Positions 8,776-17,767 of a stretch of DNA of 64,000 bases are shown in pieces. Position 1 is the stretch's first letter; every line of letters begins with the position of its first letter. This stretch comes from DAIDKA01 sp036498905 (GTDB taxonomy: Bacteria > Pseudomonadota > Gammaproteobacteria > Steroidobacterales > Steroidobacteraceae): assembly GCA_036498905.1 (NCBI GenBank), contig DASYER010000108.1, forward strand, positions 62,001 to 126,000. The letters run 5' to 3'. The notes below the pieces were generated by a model. That model worked only from the letters and a program-made list of their open reading frames with translations. It was not told the origin of the DNA and did no database searches. The translations under genes were made by a program, and so were the position numbers.

Positions 8776-9909
8776 ATGCCGCGCATTTCGCGTCTCACTA
8801 TCGTTGGATTACTCGCGTCCGGGCCGCTTGGGGTCATCCCGGCTGCCGCCCAAGCGCCAATGCCCCAGATGATCGATGAAAGTCTTGCGGCCTATGCCAG
8901 CACGAAGGACTCAGTGCGCCTGCCCGACGGCAGGATCATTCACATGGTCTGCATGGGCAAGGGCACTCCCGTGGTCATTCTGTCGGCCGGCGCGGGCGAC
9001 TGGGGCGTCATCTGGAGCAAGGTTCAACCCGAAGTCGCGAAAGAAACTCGGGTCTGCACCTGGGATCGAGCGGGTTTCGGCCTCAGCGACCTGCCCCCAA
9101 AGCCACAGACGGTGGACAACACCACCAGCGATCTGGAGGCAGCGCTGAAGGCCGACAAGCTCGACGGGCCCTATGTCGCTGTCGGCCATTCCCTGGGCGG
9201 CTTGGAGAGCTTGCTGCTGGCGGATCGCCAACCGGAGAAGGTCGTGGGCATGGTGCTCGTCGATTCCACAACTCCTGCTCGGAGCGCACAATTAAATCAG
9301 GCCGGGCCAGCCCCTACCTTGAAGCCCTTTCCCGACCCTCCTCTCGTGACTCTTCTGCACAAGTGCGCCGCAGCCCTGAGAGCGGGGACGGTCCGAGCCG
9401 GCGGCCCCGACCCGGACGGATGCCTGCGCGGGCAGACCTTACCGCCGGAATATCCGCCGGAATTGCGCGCGGCGTTGGATAGGCACCCTGAGAATCTCCC
9501 CCCGGAAACACTCGCTTCGACCATGGATTTCCTGGCTGCTTCAGCATCGCCGCAATTGCTGCTTCAAGACCCCAGGATTGCCGTCAAGCCTGACCGCAAC
9601 TACGGCCACATGCCCCTGATCGTCCTAACGGCTGACGACATTCCATCGTTTCCCGGTCAATCTGACGCTGATCTTGCGAAGCTGAAAGCCCAAATACGCC
9701 GCGATCACGACGAACTTGCCGCACTCTCAACACGAGGGGCCAATCACATCGTCGAGGGCAGCTCACACTACATCCATCGGATCAAGCCGCAGATCGTGAT
9801 CGACTCCATCAACGAAGTCGTCGACGAAGCGCGCGCGGATATGGCGAAGTCTCAAAAGCCGGCGAGGCCCCGGCGGGGTCAAGGCCACGATTTCCCTACT
9901 TCGCCTTAG
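8776..9909 (+). CDS. Secreted alpha/beta hydrolase
   Basis: 377 residues from ATG 8776 (GGGAG seven bases upstream); the frame is open further back to 8593 but overlaps the divergent regulator. Signal peptide ends near AAAQA (about 27). Nucleophile elbow GHSLGG at about 140 and the strand VVLTADDIPSF with a late SSHYIH provide the likely Ser-Asp-His triad. The oxyanion strand VVILSAGAGDWG and the CTWDRAGFG turn are typical of the esterase/proline-iminopeptidase-like branch. The substrate is unknown. Its 3' end overlaps the convergent MBL gene by 14 bp. Confidence 0.85.
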   Translation: MPRISRLTIVGLLASGPLGVIPAAAQAPMPQMIDESLAAYASTKDSVRLPDGRIIHMVCMGKGTPVVILSAGAGDWGVIWSKVQPEVAKETRVCTWDRAGFGLSDLPPKPQTVDNTTSDLEAALKADKLDGPYVAVGHSLGGLESLLLADRQPEKVVGMVLVDSTTPARSAQLNQAGPAPTLKPFPDPPLVTLLHKCAAALRAGTVRAGGPDPDGCLRGQTLPPEYPPELRAALDRHPENLPPETLASTMDFLAASASPQLLLQDPRIAVKPDRNYGHMPLIVLTADDIPSFPGQSDADLAKLKAQIRRDHDELAALSTRGANHIVEGSSHYIHRIKPQIVIDSINEVVDEARADMAKSQKPARPRRGQGHDFPTSP

Positions 9910-10864
9910 GCGTCGTCGGCGGCTTAATGCCTTTAAGGGATTCGTAGGCCATCCGGGTAAATACATCACCGGTGAGGAATCCACCCGGATGAACCCATTT
10001 CAGGTCCAGATCCTGGGTGGGCTTGGCGGCAATGACTTGTTCTTCGCTTTCACCCGCGTCGATGAGTTTCTGGACTCTTGCTCTGACCTCGACAAGTGAG
10101 TCGTGCGACGCCCGGAGAGCGGCCTTGGTTGAGGGCTCCCCTTCGTCCGCGATAATCTTCGTTCGCCCATTCGCGAGGGCAAGAACCTTCTCCTGCGCCG
10201 CGATTGTCCCGCTCAAGGACCCGTCGGAGGACATGTCGAAAAAGGTATAGGTCTGGTCGTTGCCGAATGTCCCGCTGGTGTGGATAACGTTAGCATTGCG
10301 AAAAAACACCAGTGAGTCGCTGTCCGTGTGGCCGTGTGGCACGTGGATAAGCTCGATGGTTTCGGCTCCCGCATGGATCGTCATCGAGTTGGAGTACGTG
10401 AGAGTCGGAATGGCAGCCGGTAGCGACGGAGGAATCGTCTGATTGAAGGCTGCGAGGTACTGGCCCTTTTCCATTCGCGAACGGACGTTGTCGTGCGCTA
10501 CGAGTATCGCGCCGGCCTTTGCCATGACCTCATTGCCGCCGAAATGGTCGGCGTGCGCGTGAGTAATGATGACGTACCGGAGCGGCTTGCTGCTGATCTG
10601 TGCGATGGCCGCTTTGATCTTGTCCGCCAGCTGTGGGACGGCGGTATCGACCAGTAACACGCCATCGGAGGTTACGAGGACCAGTGAGTCTCCGCCCTGC
10701 CAGCCCAGCAAGTAGACTCCGTGGCCCAAGTTGTTGGTCTTGATTTGCAGCTTGGCGTAATCCGTTCCCTGCTGCGCCGCAGCGGGCAGGCAGAGAAGCG
10801 CTACTCCGGCGGCTGTGAAGGCAATTGTGTGCGCCACCCTAGAAACCCACTGTCGCGTTGACAT
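9896..10864 (-). CDS. Secreted metallo-beta-lactamase-fold hydrolase
   Basis: 322 residues from ATG 10864, with a GGGGG ribosome-binding site. Signal peptide ends near AAAQQ (about 28). Zinc site: HAHADH at about 110, a downstream GHTDSD and a further ligand region. The strand SDGVLLVDTA and overall length place it with the large group of periplasmic MBL hydrolases that include subclass B3-like proteins, but the family covers many reactions and a beta-lactamase role is not shown. A similar protein is encoded at 60199-61131. Convergent, with a 14-bp overlap, to the alpha/beta hydrolase. Confidence 0.85.
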   Translation of the reverse strand: MSTRQWVSRVAHTIAFTAAGVALLCLPAAAQQGTDYAKLQIKTNNLGHGVYLLGWQGGDSLVLVTSDGVLLVDTAVPQLADKIKAAIAQISSKPLRYVIITHAHADHFGGNEVMAKAGAILVAHDNVRSRMEKGQYLAAFNQTIPPSLPAAIPTLTYSNSMTIHAGAETIELIHVPHGHTDSDSLVFFRNANVIHTSGTFGNDQTYTFFDMSSDGSLSGTIAAQEKVLALANGRTKIIADEGEPSTKAALRASHDSLVEVRARVQKLIDAGESEEQVIAAKPTQDLDLKWVHPGGFLTGDVFTRMAYESLKGIKPPTTPKAK

Positions 10865-10989
10865 GATGTCCCCCTTTTTGAATCGGCAGTATACGAATAA
10901 GGCAGCGCCAATGTAGTAGGTCATCACGGGGTCGGACCCACCTGCCAAAAGTCGAGAGTGGGTTTTTCCGGGTTCCAGAGATGCCATCG

Positions 10990-11379
10990 TTACGTGGCAG
11001 GGTTTGGCGAATATCCCAAGGAGCGCAGCAATCCGAGGGTCGGCGGATCTAGTTCAACGGCGGTCGCAGCTGCGTCGTCGGCTTCGGCAGTACGCTGCGG
11101 CCGACGCAGAACATAAGCCCTGGCCACCTCGCGCTCCGCACGTTGCTTCGGGGTTGCACCCTCGTAAAGCTCCTGGACCAACAGCTCTAACGCCGCATCT
11201 CCACGATCCGTGCCTGCCAGAATTGGGGCGCGTGTGGAGCGATATTCCAGCAGGCACGGATACATTCCGAAGGCTTCGCCAGACACTCTATCTGCCTCCA
11301 GCCTCTGCAAATCATGTGCTGCCACCCTCCGGGTCTTGCGAGACCGGCTTTGGCTTGAGGCTAGGGTGTCGGCAGTCAA
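10990..11379 (-). CDS. Hypothetical protein, possibly the remnant of a larger gene
   Basis: An open frame of 129 codons beginning with TTG; an internal ATG at 11265 would give 91 residues. Hydrophilic and helical, rich in Ala/Arg/Glu, ending LLRSLGYSPNPAT. The LRSLGY ending resembles the short tail seen after some sulfatase/TPR proteins, which would make this a C-terminal fragment, but the resemblance is weak. No ribosome-binding site is visible. It lies between the MBL gene and the BlaI operator region. Confidence 0.3.
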   Translation of the reverse strand: MTADTLASSQSRSRKTRRVAAHDLQRLEADRVSGEAFGMYPCLLEYRSTRAPILAGTDRGDAALELLVQELYEGATPKQRAEREVARAYVLRRPQRTAEADDAAATAVELDPPTLGLLRSLGYSPNPAT

Positions 11380-11551
11380 CTCGACTCAATGTCGGCCCTG
11401 ACCCGGCAGGAGGATCTCCCCACTGATCTCCGACGGCAAAATTATTGCCCTCGTGTGTCGTCAAATGGTCTCCGCCGCAGTCAAGTGACGGCGGGATCGG
11501 CGCTCAGTTCAACCAGAGTCAGGCACTGACCGTCTGAACGATAATGCCGTA

Positions 11552-11593
11552 TTGTACTGCTCCACATATTGTGGTACTTAATACTACATATGT
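11552..11593. promoter_or_regulatory. Putative BlaI operators upstream of the BlaI/M56 operon
   Basis: Two dyads precede the repressor gene: CCACATATTGTGG (11562-11574, perfect around TAT) and TACATATGT (11585-11593), close to the TACA-NN-TGTA core bound by BlaI/MecI/CopY repressors. They lie 16-47 bp before the start codon and overlap where the promoter must be, consistent with autorepression. Confidence 0.55.
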
Positions 11594-11608
11594 CGGAGGT
11601 CTGCCACG

Positions 11609-11986
11609 ATGAAATTACCGCGGCTTAGTAGGCGCGAACTGCTAGTCATGGAGGCCCTATGGAAGCATGGCGCCTGCTCCGTCAGGGAGATTCAAGAGAC
11701 CTTTCCAGTAAAGGGCCGCCCTGCATACACGACCGTGCAAACGATGGTCGCGCGACTCGAGGCCAAACAGGCAGTACGCAAGACAAAAAAGATAGGCAAT
11801 GCGCACATTTTCGAGGCTGTCGTTACCCGGTCGGCCGCGCAGGGTCGTCTGGTCGACGAGATCTTGAGGTTTTTCGGGGGACAGGTAGCACCATTGATGG
11901 CACATCTGGTTGATACCGGCCGACTCACCCGACGTGACGTGGAAGAAGCGCACGAAGCGCTTCGCAAGAGCGAACGGGAGGAATAA
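11609..11986 (+). CDS. BlaI/MecI-family transcriptional repressor
   Basis: 125 residues from ATG 11609, with GGAGGT eight bases upstream. Winged-helix DNA-binding domain (about 1-75: LSRRELLVMEALWKHG, PAYTTVQTMVARLEAK) and a short helical dimerisation tail. In the known systems the paired membrane peptidase senses a signal and triggers cleavage of the repressor, relieving repression of its own operon and of target genes. The next gene starts 3 bp after the stop and encodes the M56 partner, so the two form one regulatory operon. Dyads 16-47 bp upstream suggest autoregulation. Confidence 0.92.
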   Translation: MKLPRLSRRELLVMEALWKHGACSVREIQETFPVKGRPAYTTVQTMVARLEAKQAVRKTKKIGNAHIFEAVVTRSAAQGRLVDEILRFFGGQVAPLMAHLVDTGRLTRRDVEEAHEALRKSEREE

Positions 11987-11989
11987 GTC

Positions 11990-13603
11990 ATGCTTTCCGC
12001 CGTCATCGATCACCTCTGGCAATCAACCCTTTTTGCGCTCGGCGTCGGCATTCTGACCCTGATACTGCGCCACAATAGTGCGAGCGTTCGCTTTGGGCTG
12101 TGGCTCACCGCTTCTGTGAAGTTCCTGGTGCCCTTCGCTTTGCTGGCAGATCTGGGCTCACACATTCCCCGGCGGCCGCCGACTCTGCACTCAGTTGAAG
12201 GAGCGCATGCAATGCGCACGACGATCGAGAGCATTACGGCAGCGATGTCAGGGATGCGACCCATGATCGACTTGGCGCCAGCCGTCGCAGCATCCACGCA
12301 TGCCCTGCTGAATATCCTCGGAATTGTCTGGACATGCGGTGTAGTGGCGGTTGCCGCCTATTGGCTTGTGGGCAGCTACCGAATCCGGCGCGCGCTCGTA
12401 GCCTCGAAGCCGGCAAAAATCGACTTCCCAATTCCTGTAAGAATGTCCACGGTCATGCACGAGCCTGCCATCGCGGGCATTGTGCGTCCGGTTCTCCTCG
12501 TGCCGGAAGGTATTGACAAATGGTTGTCCGCGGAGCAGCTGCGGGCCGTTCTGGCGCATGAGCGCTGCCATGTCAGAAGACGGGATAATCTGACCGCCGC
12601 ATTGCACATGTTGGTCGAGGCGGTGTTCTGGTTTCACCCGTTGGTCTGGTGGCTGGGAACGAGACTCATTGCGGAGCGAGAGCATGCTTGTGATGAAGCG
12701 GTCCTCGCGGGTGGCAGCAAAGCGAAGGACTACGCTGAAGGCATTTTGCGTGTTTGCCAGAATTTCCTGGAGTCGCCGCTGCGCTGCGCCGCAGGAGTCG
12801 GAGGCGGGAATCTGACCAGACGGATCGAGTGCATTCTGCATCGGCGTCGGCACGTTCGACTCAACGTCCTGCAAGTGATTCTGCTCAGCGGAATTGGAAC
12901 CGCAGTAGTCGCAGAGCCAGTCATCGTCGGACACTTGGCAGCGCAGCCTGCGGATGGGCACGACGCCAGTAGCAGAATCTTCAACTATGAGGCGGTAGTT
13001 CCTGACCCCATACCCTCCAGTGACGGAAGAGATCTGGTCATCGCCGCAGCGACCGGGGACCTCGCCAGAGTCAGAAGCCTGCTACACAAGGGCGTTGATG
13101 TCGAATTCATGGACGGCGCCTACACAGCCCTGACCCACGCTGCCGAGGGCGGAAACGAAGCCGTTCTACAAGAGCTTCTGGCAAACAATGCGAACGTGGA
13201 ACATCGGAGAAGTGGCGGAGAAACCGCCCTAATTCTCGCTGCGGGCAAGGGGCATTCATCGGTTACGAAGAGACTCCTGAACGCAGGTGCGCAGATCAAC
13301 GACAAATCAGATTCAGGCTACACCGCCTTGATGGCGGCATCGGCTGCCGGATATCAAGAAGTCGTCCGGCTTCTGTTGATCAGCGGCGCTGATGTGCGCC
13401 CTGAGACCCAACTTGGAGAAACCGCATTGCTATTGGGCGCTCGCAGCGGGAACGAGATGGTCGTGCGCCTGCTCTTGGATTTCGGAGCGGATTTCCGCCA
13501 TCACCGCTTCGATGGAGAAACCGCTCTCGATCTCGCAGCCCAAGGCAGACAGGCAGCCGTCGTTGAAACTCTATTGAAGAGAGGCGCCAGATCCGAACAA
13601 TAG
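11990..13603 (+). CDS. M56 (BlaR1-like) membrane peptidase fused to ankyrin repeats
   Basis: 537 residues. Membrane helices at about 5-25, 35-55 and 100-125; M56 peptidase domain with zinc-binding HERCH at about 190-194 and the third ligand in EREHACDE; a further helix near 300. After about residue 345 come six ankyrin repeats (each with a GxTALxxAAxxG pattern) to the C-terminus. BlaR1/MecR1 proteins normally carry a penicillin-binding sensor there. The paired BlaI repressor is 3 bp upstream. The likely role is signal-dependent activation of the peptidase against BlaI, with ankyrin repeats binding a protein or small ligand; the signal is unknown. Confidence 0.88.
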   Translation: MLSAVIDHLWQSTLFALGVGILTLILRHNSASVRFGLWLTASVKFLVPFALLADLGSHIPRRPPTLHSVEGAHAMRTTIESITAAMSGMRPMIDLAPAVAASTHALLNILGIVWTCGVVAVAAYWLVGSYRIRRALVASKPAKIDFPIPVRMSTVMHEPAIAGIVRPVLLVPEGIDKWLSAEQLRAVLAHERCHVRRRDNLTAALHMLVEAVFWFHPLVWWLGTRLIAEREHACDEAVLAGGSKAKDYAEGILRVCQNFLESPLRCAAGVGGGNLTRRIECILHRRRHVRLNVLQVILLSGIGTAVVAEPVIVGHLAAQPADGHDASSRIFNYEAVVPDPIPSSDGRDLVIAAATGDLARVRSLLHKGVDVEFMDGAYTALTHAAEGGNEAVLQELLANNANVEHRRSGGETALILAAGKGHSSVTKRLLNAGAQINDKSDSGYTALMAASAAGYQEVVRLLLISGADVRPETQLGETALLLGARSGNEMVVRLLLDFGADFRHHRFDGETALDLAAQGRQAAVVETLLKRGARSEQ

Positions 13604-13763
13604 CGCCGGAGAGGTCGGTTAAGCGCAATCATTCCCCCGCAATCTGGCGGTGGCAGGACTTGGATAGGGTTGACATGCTGCCTCAAGCACGGCCAACCTT
13701 CGTAAATCTCGTTGACCAAGAGCCATCCGTGACCGGCCGCCCCGTTCACAGTACAAGTACTAG

Positions 13764-15305
13764 ATGAACATGAACCGTCGCGAACACCTTGCCTCGCTTG
13801 GCGCAGTGACTCTGCTCGCATCCCACCCCGCCAGAGTGTCAGCCTCGGTATCCCAACCCTTTTCCTGGGAAAGCCTGATTAAGCGTGCTCAAGAGCGCTC
13901 CCAAAAACCCTACCAGTCAGTGAAGCCCCACGCGGCTGCGGAAGGGATCAATTACGACATCGCCAACCAAATTGAGTTCCGGGCCAACAAACAGCTGTTC
14001 AATCAGCCCAATAGCCACAGCAGCGTCCGCTTCTTCCCACTGTCCCGCGGCGCTCAGATGCCGGTCAATGTTTTCGTTGTCGCAAATGGCCACGCGACCC
14101 AATTTGACTATGATCCGACCCTGTTCGAAATCAGAGCGCCTGATGCCGCCAATTTGCTAAAGGCGAGCGCCGGCCTATCCGGCTTCCGGGTGATGAATCC
14201 CGGCGGGATTGGCGATTGGCTCGCCTATCAGAGCGCCAGCTATTTCCGCAGCGCCGGACCACTCAGCCAGTACGGCCTCTCGGCCCGCGGCCTCGGGATC
14301 GACACCGCCGTGCCAGGTAAGGCCGAAGAGTTCCCGAGCTTCACCGACTTCTGGCTGGAGCATACCGCTGGCGACAAACTGATCGTTTACGCGATCCTCG
14401 ACAGCCTCAGCATCTGCGGCGCCTACCGCTTCGTCAACCAGAAGACCAAGAACGCGATCACGCAGGACGTGACGCTCGCCCTCTTCCCCCGCAAAGATAT
14501 TGCGCAGCTGTGCATCGCGCCGCTCACCAGCATGTTCTGGTACAGCGAGAGCAATCGCGACAAGGCGGTCGACTGGCGGCCCGAGATTCATGATTCGGAT
14601 GGCCTCGCCATGTACACCGGCAAGGGCGAGCGAATCTGGCGTCCGCTGACCAATCCTCCAAAGGTCTCAACCAGCACCTTCCTGGACGGCGGGCCGAAGG
14701 GCTTTGGCCTGCTCCAGCGGGATCGTAACTTCGACCACTATCAGGACGATAGCGTTTTCTACGAAAAGCGACCAAGTCTCTGGGTCGAGCCGATGGGCAA
14801 CTGGGGCGAAGGTGCAGTCACGCTATATGAGATCCCCACCGCCCGAGAGACCGACGATAACATCGGAGCCTTCTGGGTACCTGCGAATCCAACCAAGGCA
14901 GGTTCGCGCGCAGACTACGCGTACCGGCTGAACTGGATCGGCGATGAGCCGCAGCCTATGCACGTGGCGCGTGCAATTGACGTTTTCACGGGTATAGGCG
15001 GCAGACCGGGACTCGACCCCGTCTCCGGCCAGCACAAGTTGGTCATAGATTTTGAGGGCGGTAAGCTCAACACGCTCAATCCCGATACACCCGAATCATC
15101 GGTAAAACCGGCTGTCGATGTCACCAATGGTAAGTTGATCGAGGCCCATTTCCGGCCAATCGCTGGCTCAAAGGGGAAGTGGCGATTGACCGCCGACATT
15201 GCCCGATCGGACCAGTCCGTCAGCGATATTCGCATTTTCATTCAGATCGCCGGCATTGCGATTACTGAAACTGTACTTTACCAACTTCATTGGGCAGCGA
15301 CTTGA
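13764..15305 (+). CDS. opgD: Periplasmic glucan biosynthesis protein, OpgD/OpgG family
   Basis: 513 residues. The N-terminus NMNRREHLASLGAVTLLAS has the twin-arginine pattern expected of OpgD (MdoD), followed by an SAS cleavage region. The MdoG domain covers nearly the whole protein, with landmarks SWESLIKRAQ, GLSARGLGIDT, FWLEH and SMFWYSE, ending in the Ig-like C-terminal domain (about 390-513). OpgD and OpgG shape the backbone of osmoregulated periplasmic glucans. OpgG and OpgD are close paralogues; the Tat-like signal favours OpgD. No opgH glycosyltransferase is nearby. The start codon lacks a clear Shine-Dalgarno; a second ATG is at 13770. Confidence 0.85.
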   Translation: MNMNRREHLASLGAVTLLASHPARVSASVSQPFSWESLIKRAQERSQKPYQSVKPHAAAEGINYDIANQIEFRANKQLFNQPNSHSSVRFFPLSRGAQMPVNVFVVANGHATQFDYDPTLFEIRAPDAANLLKASAGLSGFRVMNPGGIGDWLAYQSASYFRSAGPLSQYGLSARGLGIDTAVPGKAEEFPSFTDFWLEHTAGDKLIVYAILDSLSICGAYRFVNQKTKNAITQDVTLALFPRKDIAQLCIAPLTSMFWYSESNRDKAVDWRPEIHDSDGLAMYTGKGERIWRPLTNPPKVSTSTFLDGGPKGFGLLQRDRNFDHYQDDSVFYEKRPSLWVEPMGNWGEGAVTLYEIPTARETDDNIGAFWVPANPTKAGSRADYAYRLNWIGDEPQPMHVARAIDVFTGIGGRPGLDPVSGQHKLVIDFEGGKLNTLNPDTPESSVKPAVDVTNGKLIEAHFRPIAGSKGKWRLTADIARSDQSVSDIRIFIQIAGIAITETVLYQLHWAAT

Positions 15306-15607
15306 CATGCGGCCACTCGCCGCCTCGGCAGTGATTCGTTAGTTAGTCAGCTTCCTGCCAAGGTCGGATTGCGCCAGCAGGCTCACCTCGAGTAACAGCA
15401 AGCGGCCTTCAAACGTAACGGCCGCTGTTGGGTCACACAGTGAGCGCCCAGCTCCAGGGTAGTTGGGCGAAGGTGCACACCCCATTCGAGGTTGGGCAGT
15501 GCAGCATGCGTCTTTTGCGGCCGGAGCGATCGGAGCTTATGATCCGCGGCGACGATCAACTAGAAGAAGTCACGCCAATATCACTCCGCAATATGGTGGC
15601 ATTCCCG
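15306..15607. other. Intergenic region between opgD-like and Sel1 genes
   Basis: 302 bp without a convincing gene. AGCGGCC (15401-15407) and GGCCGCT (15420-15426) form a weak 7-bp hairpin that might end the opgD-like transcript. A frame open from 15428 could extend the Sel1 gene but has no signal-peptide character until 15608. Confidence 0.5.
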
Positions 15608-16588
15608 ATGAGTGTTAGGCATACAGCTGCAATTGCCGTCGCACTGGTCTTGTCGACTTCAGCGAGTGCCCAGAATTCCGCACCGCCTGCCGTTGCGCCG
15701 GGTGAAGGACAGGCACTTGCCCGTGCCGTATCGGCCGCCAAGTCGGGGGACCTCGGCACTACGCTATCGATCTACCGTGATCTGGCGGATCACGGTAGTG
15801 CCGTTGGCATGACCCGACTGGGACTGATGTACCAGCAAGGCATTGGAGTATCCGCTGATCCAGAACGGGCGTGTGACCTGTACGCTCAAGCGGAAGTAGC
15901 GGCAGATCCAGACGGTACCAAACTTCTCGGTGATTGTTTTTTTCACGGTAGTGGGCGGCCACTAAGCTACGATCAGGCCGCAAGGATGTATGAACGGGCC
16001 TCCGAACGCGGGCAGATGCAGGCTTCGTGTGCGTTAGGCAATCAGTACATACTTGGGAGGGGTGTCCCAAAAGACGAAAGCCGAGGTGTCGCCCTGTGTC
16101 GTCGAAACGCCGATCGTGGTGCGCGCGATGCGCAGGCAGATTTGGGAGAATTCTACATAGGCGGAATTGGCGTACCGCGTGACTTTCACGAGGCCGCTCG
16201 CTGGCTGCAGCTTGCGGCCGATCAAGGGCAAGCCAACGCCGCACTGAATCTGGGCAGAATGTACTGGAACGGTGACGGTGTTGACAAAGACCGAGACCGG
16301 GCCGCAAAACTGTTTCGCGAGTCGGCCCTGAATGGCAACAAGTCCGCACCGGCCTTGTTGGCGGAATATTATTTCACCAAGGCCGCAGCACACGCTAGCG
16401 AGCAGCGGATAGAGAGAGAGCCGGCGATCAAGATGGTCTACTGGGGGATGGTGGCCACCCGTTCGGATCCGGATACGGCCGCCCGCCAGGAAAGTCAGAG
16501 ACTGATGAATATGTTATTGGCCGTGGCACCGGACCTTAAGACCAAGGCCGAGGCGATGATCTCCACATCCGTGGTGCCAGACAACTGA
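15608..16588 (+). CDS. Secreted Sel1-like repeat protein
   Basis: 326 residues from ATG 15608, where a signal peptide (VRHTAAIAVALVLSTSASAQ) begins; GGTGG is seven bases upstream. An ATG at 15593 is possible. At least six Sel1/TPR-like repeats of 36 residues follow, with signature pieces LGLMYQQGIGV, LGNQYILGRGV, LGEFYIGGIGV and LGRMYWNGDGV. Such solenoids act as periplasmic protein-binding scaffolds. Near 15772-15798 the coding sequence holds an 11-bp perfect inverted repeat, probably a consequence of repeat codons. Confidence 0.8.
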   Translation: MSVRHTAAIAVALVLSTSASAQNSAPPAVAPGEGQALARAVSAAKSGDLGTTLSIYRDLADHGSAVGMTRLGLMYQQGIGVSADPERACDLYAQAEVAADPDGTKLLGDCFFHGSGRPLSYDQAARMYERASERGQMQASCALGNQYILGRGVPKDESRGVALCRRNADRGARDAQADLGEFYIGGIGVPRDFHEAARWLQLAADQGQANAALNLGRMYWNGDGVDKDRDRAAKLFRESALNGNKSAPALLAEYYFTKAAAHASEQRIEREPAIKMVYWGMVATRSDPDTAARQESQRLMNMLLAVAPDLKTKAEAMISTSVVPDN

Positions 16589-16737
16589 GTTGGCGGATCG
16601 TCTTGGTCAAGTTGACATAGTGCATTCGGCCACGACCAGCCAGATGACAGTCTCAGCGGAGCTTCCCGGAAGCAGGCACTCTCGAGGTTACGGCGGACTG
16701 CTATTCCAGGACGTGATCGACTCTCCTAGATACAGGA

Positions 16738-17372
16738 ATGAATATGGCCGTATTGGAACATGCGAATCGGCTTTGGGAGTTCTTCTGTAGCGATCGCACC
16801 CACGAACCATGCGACGCCATTGTCGTGTGCTGTTCATACGACTTACGCGTTTGCGACTACGCGTGCGAACTGATATTCCGTGGGGTCGCCCAGCGACTTG
16901 TGCTGAGCGGCAAAACGGGCAATTGGACCAAGCCTTTGTGGAGTGAGCCGAGGCACGAGTATTCCATAGGCGGGCTCTTGCGAACGGCATCGAACCGGAA
17001 GCGATCACTCTTGAAGAGCAAGCAACTAACTTTGGGGAGAATGTCGCGTTTTCGCGCGATCTGCTACCGCGGGCAAAGCGCGTCACCTTTGTAACGAAGC
17101 CGAACTCCGTTCTGCGCGTAGCGCTGACTGTTCCGGTCAAATGGCCAGAGGTTACGGCCTTCGTTGACTCTCCTGCGTTCGCATTTCCGGAAGACGTTTC
17201 GAACATGATCGGGGTATTTGGTGTCATCAATGAGATGGTGGGTGACATAGACCGAATAGTTCACTATCCCTCAAAGGGCTTTCAGATCTTGCGGAATCTG
17301 CCGCAGCACATACTCGAATCGCACAGTGCGCTGCTCGCGGAAGGATTTATTCATCATCGATTGCCGGCTTGA
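16738..17372 (+). pseudogene. YdcF/ElyC-type (DUF218) protein gene with a frameshift
   Basis: The first frame from ATG 16738 (or 16744) reads as the start of a DUF218 protein: DAIVVCCSYDLRVCDYACEL, then QRLVLSGKTGNWTKPLW. At about 16945-16950 the similarity jumps to the -1 frame, which continues AEARVFHRRALANGIEPEAI, TLEEQATNFGENVAFSRDLL and VTFVTKPNSVLRVAL to TGA 17370-17372. Joined, the product is about 210 residues, the usual length for YdcF. A single missing base explains it. The family acts on nucleotide-like or lipid-linked substrates and is poorly characterised. A sequencing error or recent inactivation are both possible. Confidence 0.75.
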
Positions 17373-17742
17373 CGGAGATATAGGTGCTGCCTCCTCGTGC
17401 GACACATTCGCCATTGACCATACTTGCAGTTATCTGGCACCCCTTGGCACCAGTGCAGGCCCCCGTGCTTTATAGCGCTCCGATTGACCACAGAATTGTG
17501 CAACTTGCTTGGCCATACGCCACGCCGGCATCGATCCGTTCCGGCGTGCTGGAAGTGCATTCACAGTGATCAAGTTCAACAGTTCACGCCTTAACGAAAT
17601 TCCAACCGTAGCATATAGGTTTGAGACGCGGGCCCAGCCGGACCCCACGATCTTCACTTAATTCTGCATCGAGCTCTGAGTAGAGGTCGACCCGGGTCAA
17701 AAGTATCCGGGCCACTGCGTTATCGATGCAGGCGACTTCCAT
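17347..17742 (-). other. Stop-interrupted minus-strand frame, unassigned
   Basis: Between the YdcF-like gene and katE no intact gene is visible. One minus-strand frame reads from ATG 17742 (MEVACIDNAVARILLTRVDL...) and is broken by a TGA and then a TAA before ending at 17347; its last segment (ITASMVNGECVARGGSTYIS) looks protein-like. It may be a decayed short gene. No family is recognised. Confidence 0.25.
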
Positions 17743-17767
17743 CTTGGAGGACTGGTCAGCAACGTCC

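Noticed and set aside
15772..15798. 11-bp perfect inverted repeat as a terminator or operator
   Set aside because: It lies inside the Sel1 coding sequence, where repeated GxS codons recur, so it likely reflects protein repeats.
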